Shown: piece after piece, positions 54,880-62,516 of the stretch
Numbering within the stretch: the first letter of the stretch is position 1
Layout of the letters: each line of letters begins with the position of its first letter
Assembly (NCBI RefSeq): GCF_003991195.1
Contig: NZ_RCWL01000001.1
Location: 434,001 to 498,000 of the forward strand
Origin: Gynurincola endophyticus
GTDB lineage: Bacteria; Bacteroidota; Bacteroidia; Chitinophagales; Chitinophagaceae
Direction of reading: 5' to 3'
DNA: 64,000 bases
Position numbers and translations under genes: made by a program
Notes under the pieces: model-generated
Told to the model about the DNA's origin: nothing
Database searches by the model: none
Seen by the model: only the letters and a program-made list of their open reading frames with translations

Positions 54880-55381
54880 TACTCTTACTTTTTTTATTCA
54901 GTGAGATTATTCCTGTTGATTTGCCGGTGGTAATTTCTGAAGATATACGATCATCACATTTTATAACTGTAAGGATATTATCTGAACTTTGATATTTGTC
55001 AAATATCGATCGACTACACCCCAATCCCCTATCTATAAAAAAACATACATCAGCTTTTAGACGCGTGCAGTACAAATGTCTAATAAATAATTTAAAAAAA
55101 TATGTATGTTAATCGGTCAGGATTTTAGGAAAATCAACATCTTTATTTATACATTTATGAGATTTATTATAAATGCTGTTGTAAATGTTAATATTCGTCT
55201 GAACGTAAATTAGGATATTCGATAGCCTTGTTTACAATGGCTTATATTGTACCTTGCAATTAGTTTATAGTAATAGATTTCCGGGTGAAATAATGAATGA
55301 CTTTGAAGGAAATATTCAATGTCCCGGATAGTAAGGTGAACAAAAAAGACTACCAACACTTTTAATAAGGCACAGGTTCGA
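54880..55381. other. A/T-rich intergenic region with a short palindrome
   Basis: About 500 bases without a credible gene. After the terminator, GATATTTG (54991-54998) and CAAATATC (55000-55007) form a perfect 8-bp inverted repeat around one base, a possible operator. The rest is A/T-rich with no clear TAnnTTTG box before the next gene. Confidence 0.5.
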
Positions 55382-56668
55382 ATGCAACATTTAAAAAACA
55401 CAATGAGTAACAGATGGCAAATGACAGCTGCTATCCTATTAGCTGCTATACCAGTGAGCTGTGTATTTAATTTGATGAAAATCAATAGTCTGGCGATTAT
55501 TCTGGTCGTTGCCTTTAGTTTAGTCGTCGGATGGGGAAGTCGAAAAAACATAAAGCTTGATTTCTTTAAATTATCCTACCTTCTGTACTTTGCTGTTATT
55601 GTGTCGGCGTTGATCCATACCTCCAATTTCTCGTTAGAACTAAAAAATATTGAATCTAAATTAAGCTTGCTCATTTTACCCTTTGCTTTTGCTTTATTAC
55701 CATTCAAATCAGTTTATATAAGACAGCTGGTTTTACTCTTTACTACTCTTGCTGTTTTAGTAAGCTCAATAATATGTTTGATCTTTGCCGGAATGTATTG
55801 GACAAAAACCGGGGATACTTCTCATTTCTTTTATCATGAGTTCTTAACTCCATTAAAACATCATGCAGTATTTTATTCCATCTTTGTTTTTATATCCCTG
55901 ATGTTTTTCCTGATAGAAACACCTTTTATCAACTCCATTCAGTGGTTAAAAAAAATCAAGTGGGGTATCATTCTTTATTTGCTACTGCTGCTATTTGTTT
56001 TATCTTCTAAAATGGTTATTGTCATCAGTTTCTTATTATTACCCGCTATCTATTTGAAACGGAATGATTGGAAAAGATGGTGGTGGATACCGGCTTCATT
56101 GCTGGTTGTGGCTATTGTTGGTTTAAGTTACAAGAATTCTATCAGCAGCCGTTTCCATGACTTATTGGATACGAATTTTACCATGTTAAAGTCTGATGTT
56201 ATTGGCAAAGGCGAATACCTGAACGGTTTAGAGTTCAGACTATTACAATGGCGTAATACTTATGAGATTTTAAATAATAAAGAAGCGTGGTGGTTTGGAC
56301 TCACTTTTTCTGAAACCAATAAGACACTTTACGAACAATATGATGCCTTACAGTTATACGGAGAAAATACGGCTACCGGCAAAACAGGTTACTATTTATA
56401 CGACACCCATAATCAGTTTTTACAAACAACTTTAGAATATGGTATATTGGGTCTGTTGCTTCTTTTACTTATTTATATTGCAATTGTTCGATTGGCTGTT
56501 TTACAGAAAGACAAGCTATTATTCTGCCTTGCAGTAATTTTTATTACTTTCTCTTTTACCGACACTATTTTAGAGCGACAGTACGGGATGGTTTTATTTG
56601 TTTTTTTACCACTATTGCTGCAATCTGCTCATTTTACTCCGAAAAGTAAAACTGAATCGGAAGGTTAA
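55382..56668 (+). CDS. O-antigen ligase/polymerase-like membrane protein
   Basis: A 428-aa protein with about 11 membrane helices (ATG at 55382; Met8 at 55403 also possible). The large loop before the last helices contains GLEFRLLQWRNTYEILN and YDTHNQFLQTTLEYGILGLL. The HNQFLQ motif followed by Gly-rich hydrophobic sequence is the Wzy_C/WaaL signature. It would join or polymerise undecaprenyl-linked glycan at the periplasmic face. A second such protein lies at 51497, so one may be the polymerase and the other the ligase. Confidence 0.85.
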   Translation: MQHLKNTMSNRWQMTAAILLAAIPVSCVFNLMKINSLAIILVVAFSLVVGWGSRKNIKLDFFKLSYLLYFAVIVSALIHTSNFSLELKNIESKLSLLILPFAFALLPFKSVYIRQLVLLFTTLAVLVSSIICLIFAGMYWTKTGDTSHFFYHEFLTPLKHHAVFYSIFVFISLMFFLIETPFINSIQWLKKIKWGIILYLLLLLFVLSSKMVIVISFLLLPAIYLKRNDWKRWWWIPASLLVVAIVGLSYKNSISSRFHDLLDTNFTMLKSDVIGKGEYLNGLEFRLLQWRNTYEILNNKEAWWFGLTFSETNKTLYEQYDALQLYGENTATGKTGYYLYDTHNQFLQTTLEYGILGLLLLLLIYIAIVRLAVLQKDKLLFCLAVIFITFSFTDTILERQYGMVLFVFLPLLLQSAHFTPKSKTESEG

Positions 56669-56751
56669 ATGAAGAGTCCGTAAAGTTCAAATAACTTAAT
56701 TCTTACTGTTAATCGAATACGTTAATTTCGGGTCTTAAATTTCAATCTCGA

Positions 56752-58536
56752 ATGAAGCTTTTATTTACGTATTTGAAACCATATAAATGGTTGATCGTCA
56801 TAGTGTTGTTATTGTCTTCGATGAGCATCATCTTTTCATTGATTGATCCGATCATTTTTGGTAAAATAGTGAATCTGGCAGCTGATTACCGTTCTGGTTC
56901 AGGCAACTTCACAGAACATGATTTTCTGTACTCAATGGATAAGGAACATCCCGGAGTGATGTATTATATTCTGGTGGTAATTGCTGTTGCCATGGGAGCT
57001 CGTCTTGCCAAGAATTTTCAAGATTATGTAATGAGTATCATCACTCAGAAATATGGAGCTAAAATCTTCACAGACGGATTAAAACATGCGATGAGTTTGC
57101 CCTATCAGGAATTTGAGGATCAACGGAGCGGCGAAACGCTCAGCGTATTAAAAAATGTTCGTGAAGATACCGTAAAGTTTATCAGCAACTTTGTCAACAT
57201 CCTTTTTCCCGTCTTTGTAGGTATTATTATGGTAGCCGTTTTTGCTTATCAGCGTCATTGGTCGCTACCGATTATTTATTTTGGCGGTATTGCAGTTTTG
57301 TTGGTGGTATCAGGCATATTGAGTAAAAAAATCAAAACTATTCAGAAGAATATTGTTACCGAATCAAATATTCTGGCAGGAGCTACCACAGAATCTTTAC
57401 GGAATATTGAACTGGTAAAAAGTTTAGGTCTCACCAGTCAGGAAGTTGATCGTTTAAATAGCAATACTTACAAGATATTAGGACTCGAACTGAAAAAGGT
57501 AAAGAATATCCGCTCTATTAGTTTTTTGCAGGGAACTTTTGTGAATGCTTTACGACAAGGAATTTTATTTCTGCTGCTCTGGTTGGTATATCGCGAACAA
57601 CTGGATGCCGGTGAGTTGGTAACGATGCAGGTGTTTTCATTTTTTTTGTTTGGTCCTTTACAGGATATCGGGAATATTATATTATCGTATCGTGAATCGC
57701 AGGCTGCTCTTCAGAATTTTAAAGATCTGATGGCTAAAAAACCAGAGGCAAATCCCATTACTCCTTTACATATAGAGCACCTGGATACGCTACGTTTTGA
57801 GAAAGTGAGCTTTCAGCATCGCTCGGCAAAACAGAAAGCGGTCGATAATATTGATTTCACCTTAAAGCGTGGAGAAACAATTGCATTTGTAGGACCATCT
57901 GGTGCAGGTAAGTCAACCATGATGAAATTGTTGATTGGTTTATATCCGCCATTAGAAGGCGAAATCTATTATAATGAGATTCCGTTTCATAAGATTACCC
58001 TTGACTCTATTAGAAACCAGATTGGTTTTGTATCTCAAGACACCCAATTGTTTTCAGGAACCATTCGTGAAAATCTTTTGTTTGTAAAACCGTCAGCTAC
58101 AGACGAAGAGTTGATGAGGGTTTTAGAAAAAGCCGCCTGTCAGTCTATTTTAAACAAAGCTTCTGACGGTCTGGAATCAAAAATCGGTGAAGGCGGATTA
58201 AAGCTTTCGGGCGGCGAAAAGCAACGTTTATCCATTGCCCGTGCCTTGTTGAGGAATCCTTCTATTTTGCTCTTTGATGAAGCTACTTCAGCGTTAGATT
58301 CCATTACAGAACTTGATATTACCACAACGATTAAAGATATTGTGAAAGAGCGCACCCGTATCACCGTAATTATAGCCCACAGACTGTCAACGATTATGCA
58401 TGTAGATCGTATTTATGTACTGGAACAGGGAAAAATCATAGAAACGGGCAATCATGAGGAATTACTGGAAGAAAAAGGGCTTTATTACGCTATGTGGCGT
58501 CAACAAATAGGAGAGAGAAGCAAAAACCTGATTTAA
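56752..58536 (+). CDS. MsbA-like ABC exporter (fused permease-ATPase)
   Basis: A 594-aa half-transporter. Six membrane helices lie in residues 1-320. The nucleotide-binding domain has Walker A GPSGAGKST (381-389), Q-loop GFVSQD, signature LSGGEKQR (485-492), Walker B ILLFDEATSALD (505-516) and the H-loop IIAHRLSTI. It works as a dimer. Its location behind the O-antigen ligase-like gene suggests export of lipid A core or lipid-linked glycan, but multidrug export cannot be excluded. Confidence 0.93.
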   Translation: MKLLFTYLKPYKWLIVIVLLLSSMSIIFSLIDPIIFGKIVNLAADYRSGSGNFTEHDFLYSMDKEHPGVMYYILVVIAVAMGARLAKNFQDYVMSIITQKYGAKIFTDGLKHAMSLPYQEFEDQRSGETLSVLKNVREDTVKFISNFVNILFPVFVGIIMVAVFAYQRHWSLPIIYFGGIAVLLVVSGILSKKIKTIQKNIVTESNILAGATTESLRNIELVKSLGLTSQEVDRLNSNTYKILGLELKKVKNIRSISFLQGTFVNALRQGILFLLLWLVYREQLDAGELVTMQVFSFFLFGPLQDIGNIILSYRESQAALQNFKDLMAKKPEANPITPLHIEHLDTLRFEKVSFQHRSAKQKAVDNIDFTLKRGETIAFVGPSGAGKSTMMKLLIGLYPPLEGEIYYNEIPFHKITLDSIRNQIGFVSQDTQLFSGTIRENLLFVKPSATDEELMRVLEKAACQSILNKASDGLESKIGEGGLKLSGGEKQRLSIARALLRNPSILLFDEATSALDSITELDITTTIKDIVKERTRITVIIAHRLSTIMHVDRIYVLEQGKIIETGNHEELLEEKGLYYAMWRQQIGERSKNLI

Positions 58537-58565
58537 ATCATACGTTTTATACTTCAAAAATTAAG

Positions 58566-58573
58566 TAATTTTG
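58566..58573 (+). promoter_or_regulatory. Probable -7 box for the DUF983 gene
   Basis: TAATTTTG matches TAnnTTTG and lies 19 bases before the ATG at 58593. Confidence 0.5.
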
Positions 58574-58592
58574 CTTATATAAATTGATAGTT

Positions 58593-59030
58593 ATGGCTAC
58601 AAGTAATTCAAAACCAAGTATTTTGACAAGTGTGTTTGGGATGAAATGTCCGAAATGCAGAAAAGGAAAGATGTTTAGAAGTAGCAATCCCTGGAACCTG
58701 AAGAAGGTCTTTGATATGAATGACCACTGTCCTAACTGTGGTCAGCCATTTGAATTAGAGGTAGGTTTTTATTACGGAACAGGTTATGTGAGTTATGCTT
58801 TATGCGTTGCTTTTTCTATTGCCACTGCAGTAGCCTGGTTTGCATTGGTTGGGTTCACCGCTTATAGTATGAGTTTTTTACATTGGTTGATTATTAACGT
58901 ACTGTTATTAGTAGTACTGCAACCATGGTTTATGAGACTCAGCAGAAGCATTTATATACACTTTTTTGTATCGTATGATCCGGGAGCGATCGAACGTCAT
59001 CAACATGAAGTAAGCGGTACTGCTAAATAA
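58593..59030 (+). CDS. DUF983 membrane protein with zinc ribbon
   Basis: A 145-aa protein from the ATG at 58593 (an in-frame TTG at 58584 is weaker). The N-terminal zinc-ribbon has MKCPKCRKGKMF and HCPNCGQPFE, and the conserved GFYYGTGYVSYAL leads into two membrane helices (about 65-90 and 95-118). DUF983 proteins are widespread, with no established function. It ends 1 base before the convergent DUF2721 gene. Confidence 0.9.
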   Translation: MATSNSKPSILTSVFGMKCPKCRKGKMFRSSNPWNLKKVFDMNDHCPNCGQPFELEVGFYYGTGYVSYALCVAFSIATAVAWFALVGFTAYSMSFLHWLIINVLLLVVLQPWFMRLSRSIYIHFFVSYDPGAIERHQHEVSGTAK

Positions 59031-59031
59031 A

Positions 59032-59457
59032 CTACTTTAAAAGTTTTCTAAAAATATTTTCCTCTTCTAAGTTTTCAATATCACTCAGTACTAAATCAAG
59101 CGCTTTGGTGCTGAGTGCTATTTCAATGAAACTCAATACCAGGCTGATAGTAAAGGCTAGTATACTTAATGCAAATATCCAATAACTTGCCACTGCCCAT
59201 CCTCTGAAGATGCAGTACATACATATCACGCAAAAAATAAAACTGATTACCCCGAAGGCCTGCATTGATTTAATCAACTTAATTCTTGTTCGAAGGTTTT
59301 TTATCTGATCAACTAAGTTTTGTTCAGGCCCGGCGCTGTATTTGTCTTTTAATCCTCTGATAAGAGAGGCTAATGCTAAAAAACGATTCGTATATGCCAG
59401 CATTAGTAGTGATATAGCAGGAAAAAGAAGAGCAGGGGTAGAGATGGATAATTCCAT
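59032..59457 (-). CDS. DUF2721 family membrane protein
   Basis: I chose the ATG at 59457 (MELSISTPALLFPAISLLML, 141 aa). The frame is open further upstream but that stretch is part of repeat copy D and is not family-like. There are three membrane helices: an N-terminal one (about 6-25), then about 75-95 and 97-120. A conserved cytoplasmic stretch NRFLALASLIRGL to QIKNLRTRIKLIKSMQ sits between. Its function is unknown. It is convergent with the DUF983 gene. Confidence 0.85.
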   Translation of the reverse strand: MELSISTPALLFPAISLLMLAYTNRFLALASLIRGLKDKYSAGPEQNLVDQIKNLRTRIKLIKSMQAFGVISFIFCVICMYCIFRGWAVASYWIFALSILAFTISLVLSFIEIALSTKALDLVLSDIENLEEENIFRKLLK

Positions 59458-59493
59458 TTTTTTATTCAAATATAAGAATAATTGAAAATTGAG

Positions 59494-59622
59494 AATGGAG
59501 AATTGAAAGCGGTTGGATTGTTGAGTAAGACTTAGATTTTCCTGTATTTCTGGTATTGAACCATTAAGGAAATAAGGAATTAAGCTAACGTTTTCCATTT
59601 TTCAATTCTCCATTTCCCATTA
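59494..59622 (+). repeat. Dispersed extragenic hairpin repeat, copy D (different arm sequence)
   Basis: AATGGAGAATTGAAA (59494-59508) and TTTCAATTCTCCATT (59600-59614) are perfectly complementary. The frame around them is shared with copy A: TTGAAAGCG follows the left arm (TTGAAAAGCG in A), TTGAACCATTAAG occurs at 59556-59568 (41671-41683 in A), and TTTCCCATTA follows the right arm. Arm sequences differ from copies A-C but pair equally well. The right end overlaps the TonB-receptor stop codon. Confidence 0.7.
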
Positions 59623-62085
59623 AAACTGTAGCGGAACGTTTACTTTAACATTGAAATTTCTTCCCATATTGAATACCCCCATTCTTCCGGTGGTATTATT
59701 AACGTCAGTGTATTTTAATCTGCTTAAATGTGATTGATAGGCAACATCTGTCAGGTTATTACCTGCTAAATAGATAGAGAATCTTGTTTTTCCTTTCCAG
59801 GTTACATCGGTTCCTATTCCAATGTTGAATAAACTATAGGCCGGCGTAACTGTTTCCGTATTATAGCCGGTAAAAGCATGATTTTGCTTAAACGTATTGT
59901 CTAGTTGTACTTTCACATACAGATTGGAAATATTTTTTGATTTTTCAATGAGTGTAGCGCGCACTTCATTGATCAGGCGTGGCCCAGGAATGAATGGAAG
60001 GTTACGGCTGCCATCGCGACGCTCTGTCAACATTCCCCTTACATAAGAGAATGTATTTTCAATATGTAACCAGTGAAGCGGATGCGGGTGAATATCAAAT
60101 TTGATTTCTCCTCCCACCAGAAAGGCGTTTGCCTGATCAAATTCAAACGCATATAAATCACCATGAGCATGGCCATGTGAATGGCCGTCGTGGTCTTCGT
60201 GGTCATTATCGGCTACAATAACAGAATCACCTCCATTAACAGATTGCAGGCGCTGGTAATAAATATAATTTTTTACATAATTGTAGAAAAGGCTTGCTTC
60301 TATAGAAATGTGGTCGTTGTCAAAACCAACACCTCCATCAATCTGAAAGCTGCTTTCTGATTTCAGCTGCGCATTGCCATATTCGAAACGATTGGTTCCA
60401 TGGTGAGCTCCGTTACTGGCCAGTTCTGCTAAACTGGGTGCTCTGAAGCCTTTAGCTACATTTAATTTAAGATTCCATTTCGGATGAAACGCATAAGAAA
60501 AACCGACGCTTCCCGATATATTATTGAAATCTCTTTTAAATGCTTCAAACTGTAAATCATGATCATGTTCTTCTTCTTCGTCATGGTGCTCTTCTTCTGA
60601 AGCTTTAGCGTTAATTTTTCTGATGTCGTATCTGATACCACCGCTCAGTGTTACTTTATTCATTGTTTTTTGAGTTACAATAAATACACCTGCATCAAAT
60701 AAATCGTAATCAGGAATCATCATCTCATGTCCGGTATTGGTATTTGACTGCCACATCCCGTTTACACCTACATTGGTTTTCCAATCTTTTAAAGTGTTGA
60801 TATGGTAAGCGAGATTATAGTTAAAAGTTTGCAGGTCAAATCCCATTTCGGTTTCACTTGGATTCAATACATTTCCTAATTCTTTCCGGTGATTCTTCTG
60901 ATAGCCGAGGTTGAGCGACAAACGGTTGGCTCCGAGGTGGAAGCTGTTTTCTAACCCTACTTTCAAGTGTTGAATTCTTTGACGCGGAATAAACGGCTGT
61001 GTACTGTTATGATCTTTTTCGGTAGGAAACTCTTCATGTGTATGATCGCCGTGCGGTACATACATAATTAATTTTCCGGTAGCGCTATCACGTTCTCCAC
61101 TCACCATTCCGATCGTTTGATCGAAGTGAGTGATATTGAGTTGGCTGGATCCCCAGTTTTTATGTAATCCTATATATCCACCAAAGTTTTGCTCATTAAA
61201 TTTAGAGTTAAAAACCCTGCCATCATATCGGTTACGATAATCAGCCGCCGCTTTTAAAGAAGCATATCCACCCCAAACAAAACCATTGGAATTGCCGCCG
61301 ATGTTTACGTGTCCGCCTCTTTGAAGATTATTGGTATTAAAACTTCCGAGTACATTACCGCGGATGGTACCCTCCGGTACAGGTGATAAACTGATAATGT
61401 TGATTACTCCGGCCAGGGCATCGCTTCCGTACATTAATGAGGCCGGTCCTTTCAGTACTTCAATTTTAGAAACACTGAATTCGTCAATTTCAATACCATG
61501 TTCTTCGCCCCATTGCTGGCCTTCCTGACGGATACCATCATTCACTACTACCACTCTGTTAAAACCTAAGCCTCTGATAACAGGTTTGGAAACAGCAGGG
61601 CCACTGGATATTTGTTGCAAACCGGGTACTTTACTAATCACATCAATCAGGTTGGTACCTGAGCTTCCTAACAGTTCACGTTTATTAATTAGTTGAACTG
61701 CAATGGGGGCTTTTTTAGCACTCATTGCTGAAGAAACACCTGTTACTACTACTTTTTCCTGTTCTACAATAGAGGTTACCAGCGAAAAAGATTTTTCCTG
61801 ATAAGTAGCAGTATTGATTTTTTCTACTAATGTTTTATAGCCGTAATAACTGATTTCTATAATGTAATCTCCTACCGGTACACCTGAAATGGAAAAGCTG
61901 CCGCTTTCATCGGCTACAGCTCCTCTTTTAAAATCTGGAAAATAAACGGTAGCACCACTAAGTGCTTTTAGGGTAGCGGCATCTATTACTTTACCTTTTA
62001 CGGTTGTTGCATTTTTAGATTGCGCGAAAGCAAAAACAGGTATATAGCACAATGCTATAAACCATATTCTGAAAATATGTTTCAT
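59620..62085 (-). CDS. TonB-dependent outer-membrane receptor with His-rich loops (probable metal uptake)
   Basis: An 821-aa protein. It has a signal peptide (MKHIFRIWFIALCYIPVFAF, AQ), a CarboxypepD_reg-like domain (27-105: VKGKVIDAATLKALSGATVY), a plug (about 118-235: RGLGFNRVVVVNDGIR, LMYGSDALAGVINI) and a 22-strand barrel ending in FNVKVNVPLQF. Three surface-loop-like segments are packed with His/Asp/Glu (345-359, 497-509 and 628-642, the last with GHSHGHAHG). Such loops occur in ZnuD-type zinc and other transition-metal receptors. Zinc, copper or nickel are plausible substrates. It is co-directional with a small His/Cys-rich protein gene upstream. Confidence 0.9.
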   Translation of the reverse strand: MKHIFRIWFIALCYIPVFAFAQSKNATTVKGKVIDAATLKALSGATVYFPDFKRGAVADESGSFSISGVPVGDYIIEISYYGYKTLVEKINTATYQEKSFSLVTSIVEQEKVVVTGVSSAMSAKKAPIAVQLINKRELLGSSGTNLIDVISKVPGLQQISSGPAVSKPVIRGLGFNRVVVVNDGIRQEGQQWGEEHGIEIDEFSVSKIEVLKGPASLMYGSDALAGVINIISLSPVPEGTIRGNVLGSFNTNNLQRGGHVNIGGNSNGFVWGGYASLKAAADYRNRYDGRVFNSKFNEQNFGGYIGLHKNWGSSQLNITHFDQTIGMVSGERDSATGKLIMYVPHGDHTHEEFPTEKDHNSTQPFIPRQRIQHLKVGLENSFHLGANRLSLNLGYQKNHRKELGNVLNPSETEMGFDLQTFNYNLAYHINTLKDWKTNVGVNGMWQSNTNTGHEMMIPDYDLFDAGVFIVTQKTMNKVTLSGGIRYDIRKINAKASEEEHHDEEEEHDHDLQFEAFKRDFNNISGSVGFSYAFHPKWNLKLNVAKGFRAPSLAELASNGAHHGTNRFEYGNAQLKSESSFQIDGGVGFDNDHISIEASLFYNYVKNYIYYQRLQSVNGGDSVIVADNDHEDHDGHSHGHAHGDLYAFEFDQANAFLVGGEIKFDIHPHPLHWLHIENTFSYVRGMLTERRDGSRNLPFIPGPRLINEVRATLIEKSKNISNLYVKVQLDNTFKQNHAFTGYNTETVTPAYSLFNIGIGTDVTWKGKTRFSIYLAGNNLTDVAYQSHLSRLKYTDVNNTTGRMGVFNMGRNFNVKVNVPLQF

Positions 62086-62125
62086 TGAATACTATTGGGT
62101 TACAAATTGGGAATACGATAAGTGG

Positions 62126-62470
62126 TTATGTATGTTTTGTAACCGGCGGACCGCGCAAGCCGTATAGTTGTTCAGGAATAGTGAACCGGGAAGATAAATT
62201 TTCTGAATAGTCAGCTGCTAATACAGGTGCCGCCAGGGCTGCACCAATAATCAGTTTGTTATCATATAACTGATCGAACCATGAACAAACACAGTCGCAG
62301 GAAGCTGATGGCGGATCATAATGCGGATGAGCATCCGGAATGTGATAATAAGACTTATAATGATGATCGGCGAAAAGTTCATGAAATACGATCTTCGGCA
62401 CCGAGCTGAAAACAAATACAGCGGTGGCAAAAACAGATAAAAAGGGTTTTATGATCGTGGAACGTATCAT
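62126..62470 (-). CDS. Small His/Cys-rich exported protein upstream of the TonB receptor
   Basis: A 114-aa protein with an N-terminal hydrophobic segment (about 8-26). Then come a His/Asp/Tyr-rich stretch (FHELFADHHYKSYYHI, DAHPHYDPP) and CDCVC, all potential metal ligands. The C-terminus ends GLRGPPVTKHT; an RGPP-type ending is seen in small proteins paired with TonB-dependent receptors in Bacteroidota. It lies 40 bases before the receptor gene on the same strand. A periplasmic or lipid-side metal-binding accessory is likely. I know of no characterised homologue. Confidence 0.8.
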   Translation of the reverse strand: MIRSTIIKPFLSVFATAVFVFSSVPKIVFHELFADHHYKSYYHIPDAHPHYDPPSASCDCVCSWFDQLYDNKLIIGAALAAPVLAADYSENLSSRFTIPEQLYGLRGPPVTKHT

Positions 62471-62516
62471 GAAATTTGCAACATTGTAACAAATTTACTG
62501 AAAAAAGGAATCGGTT

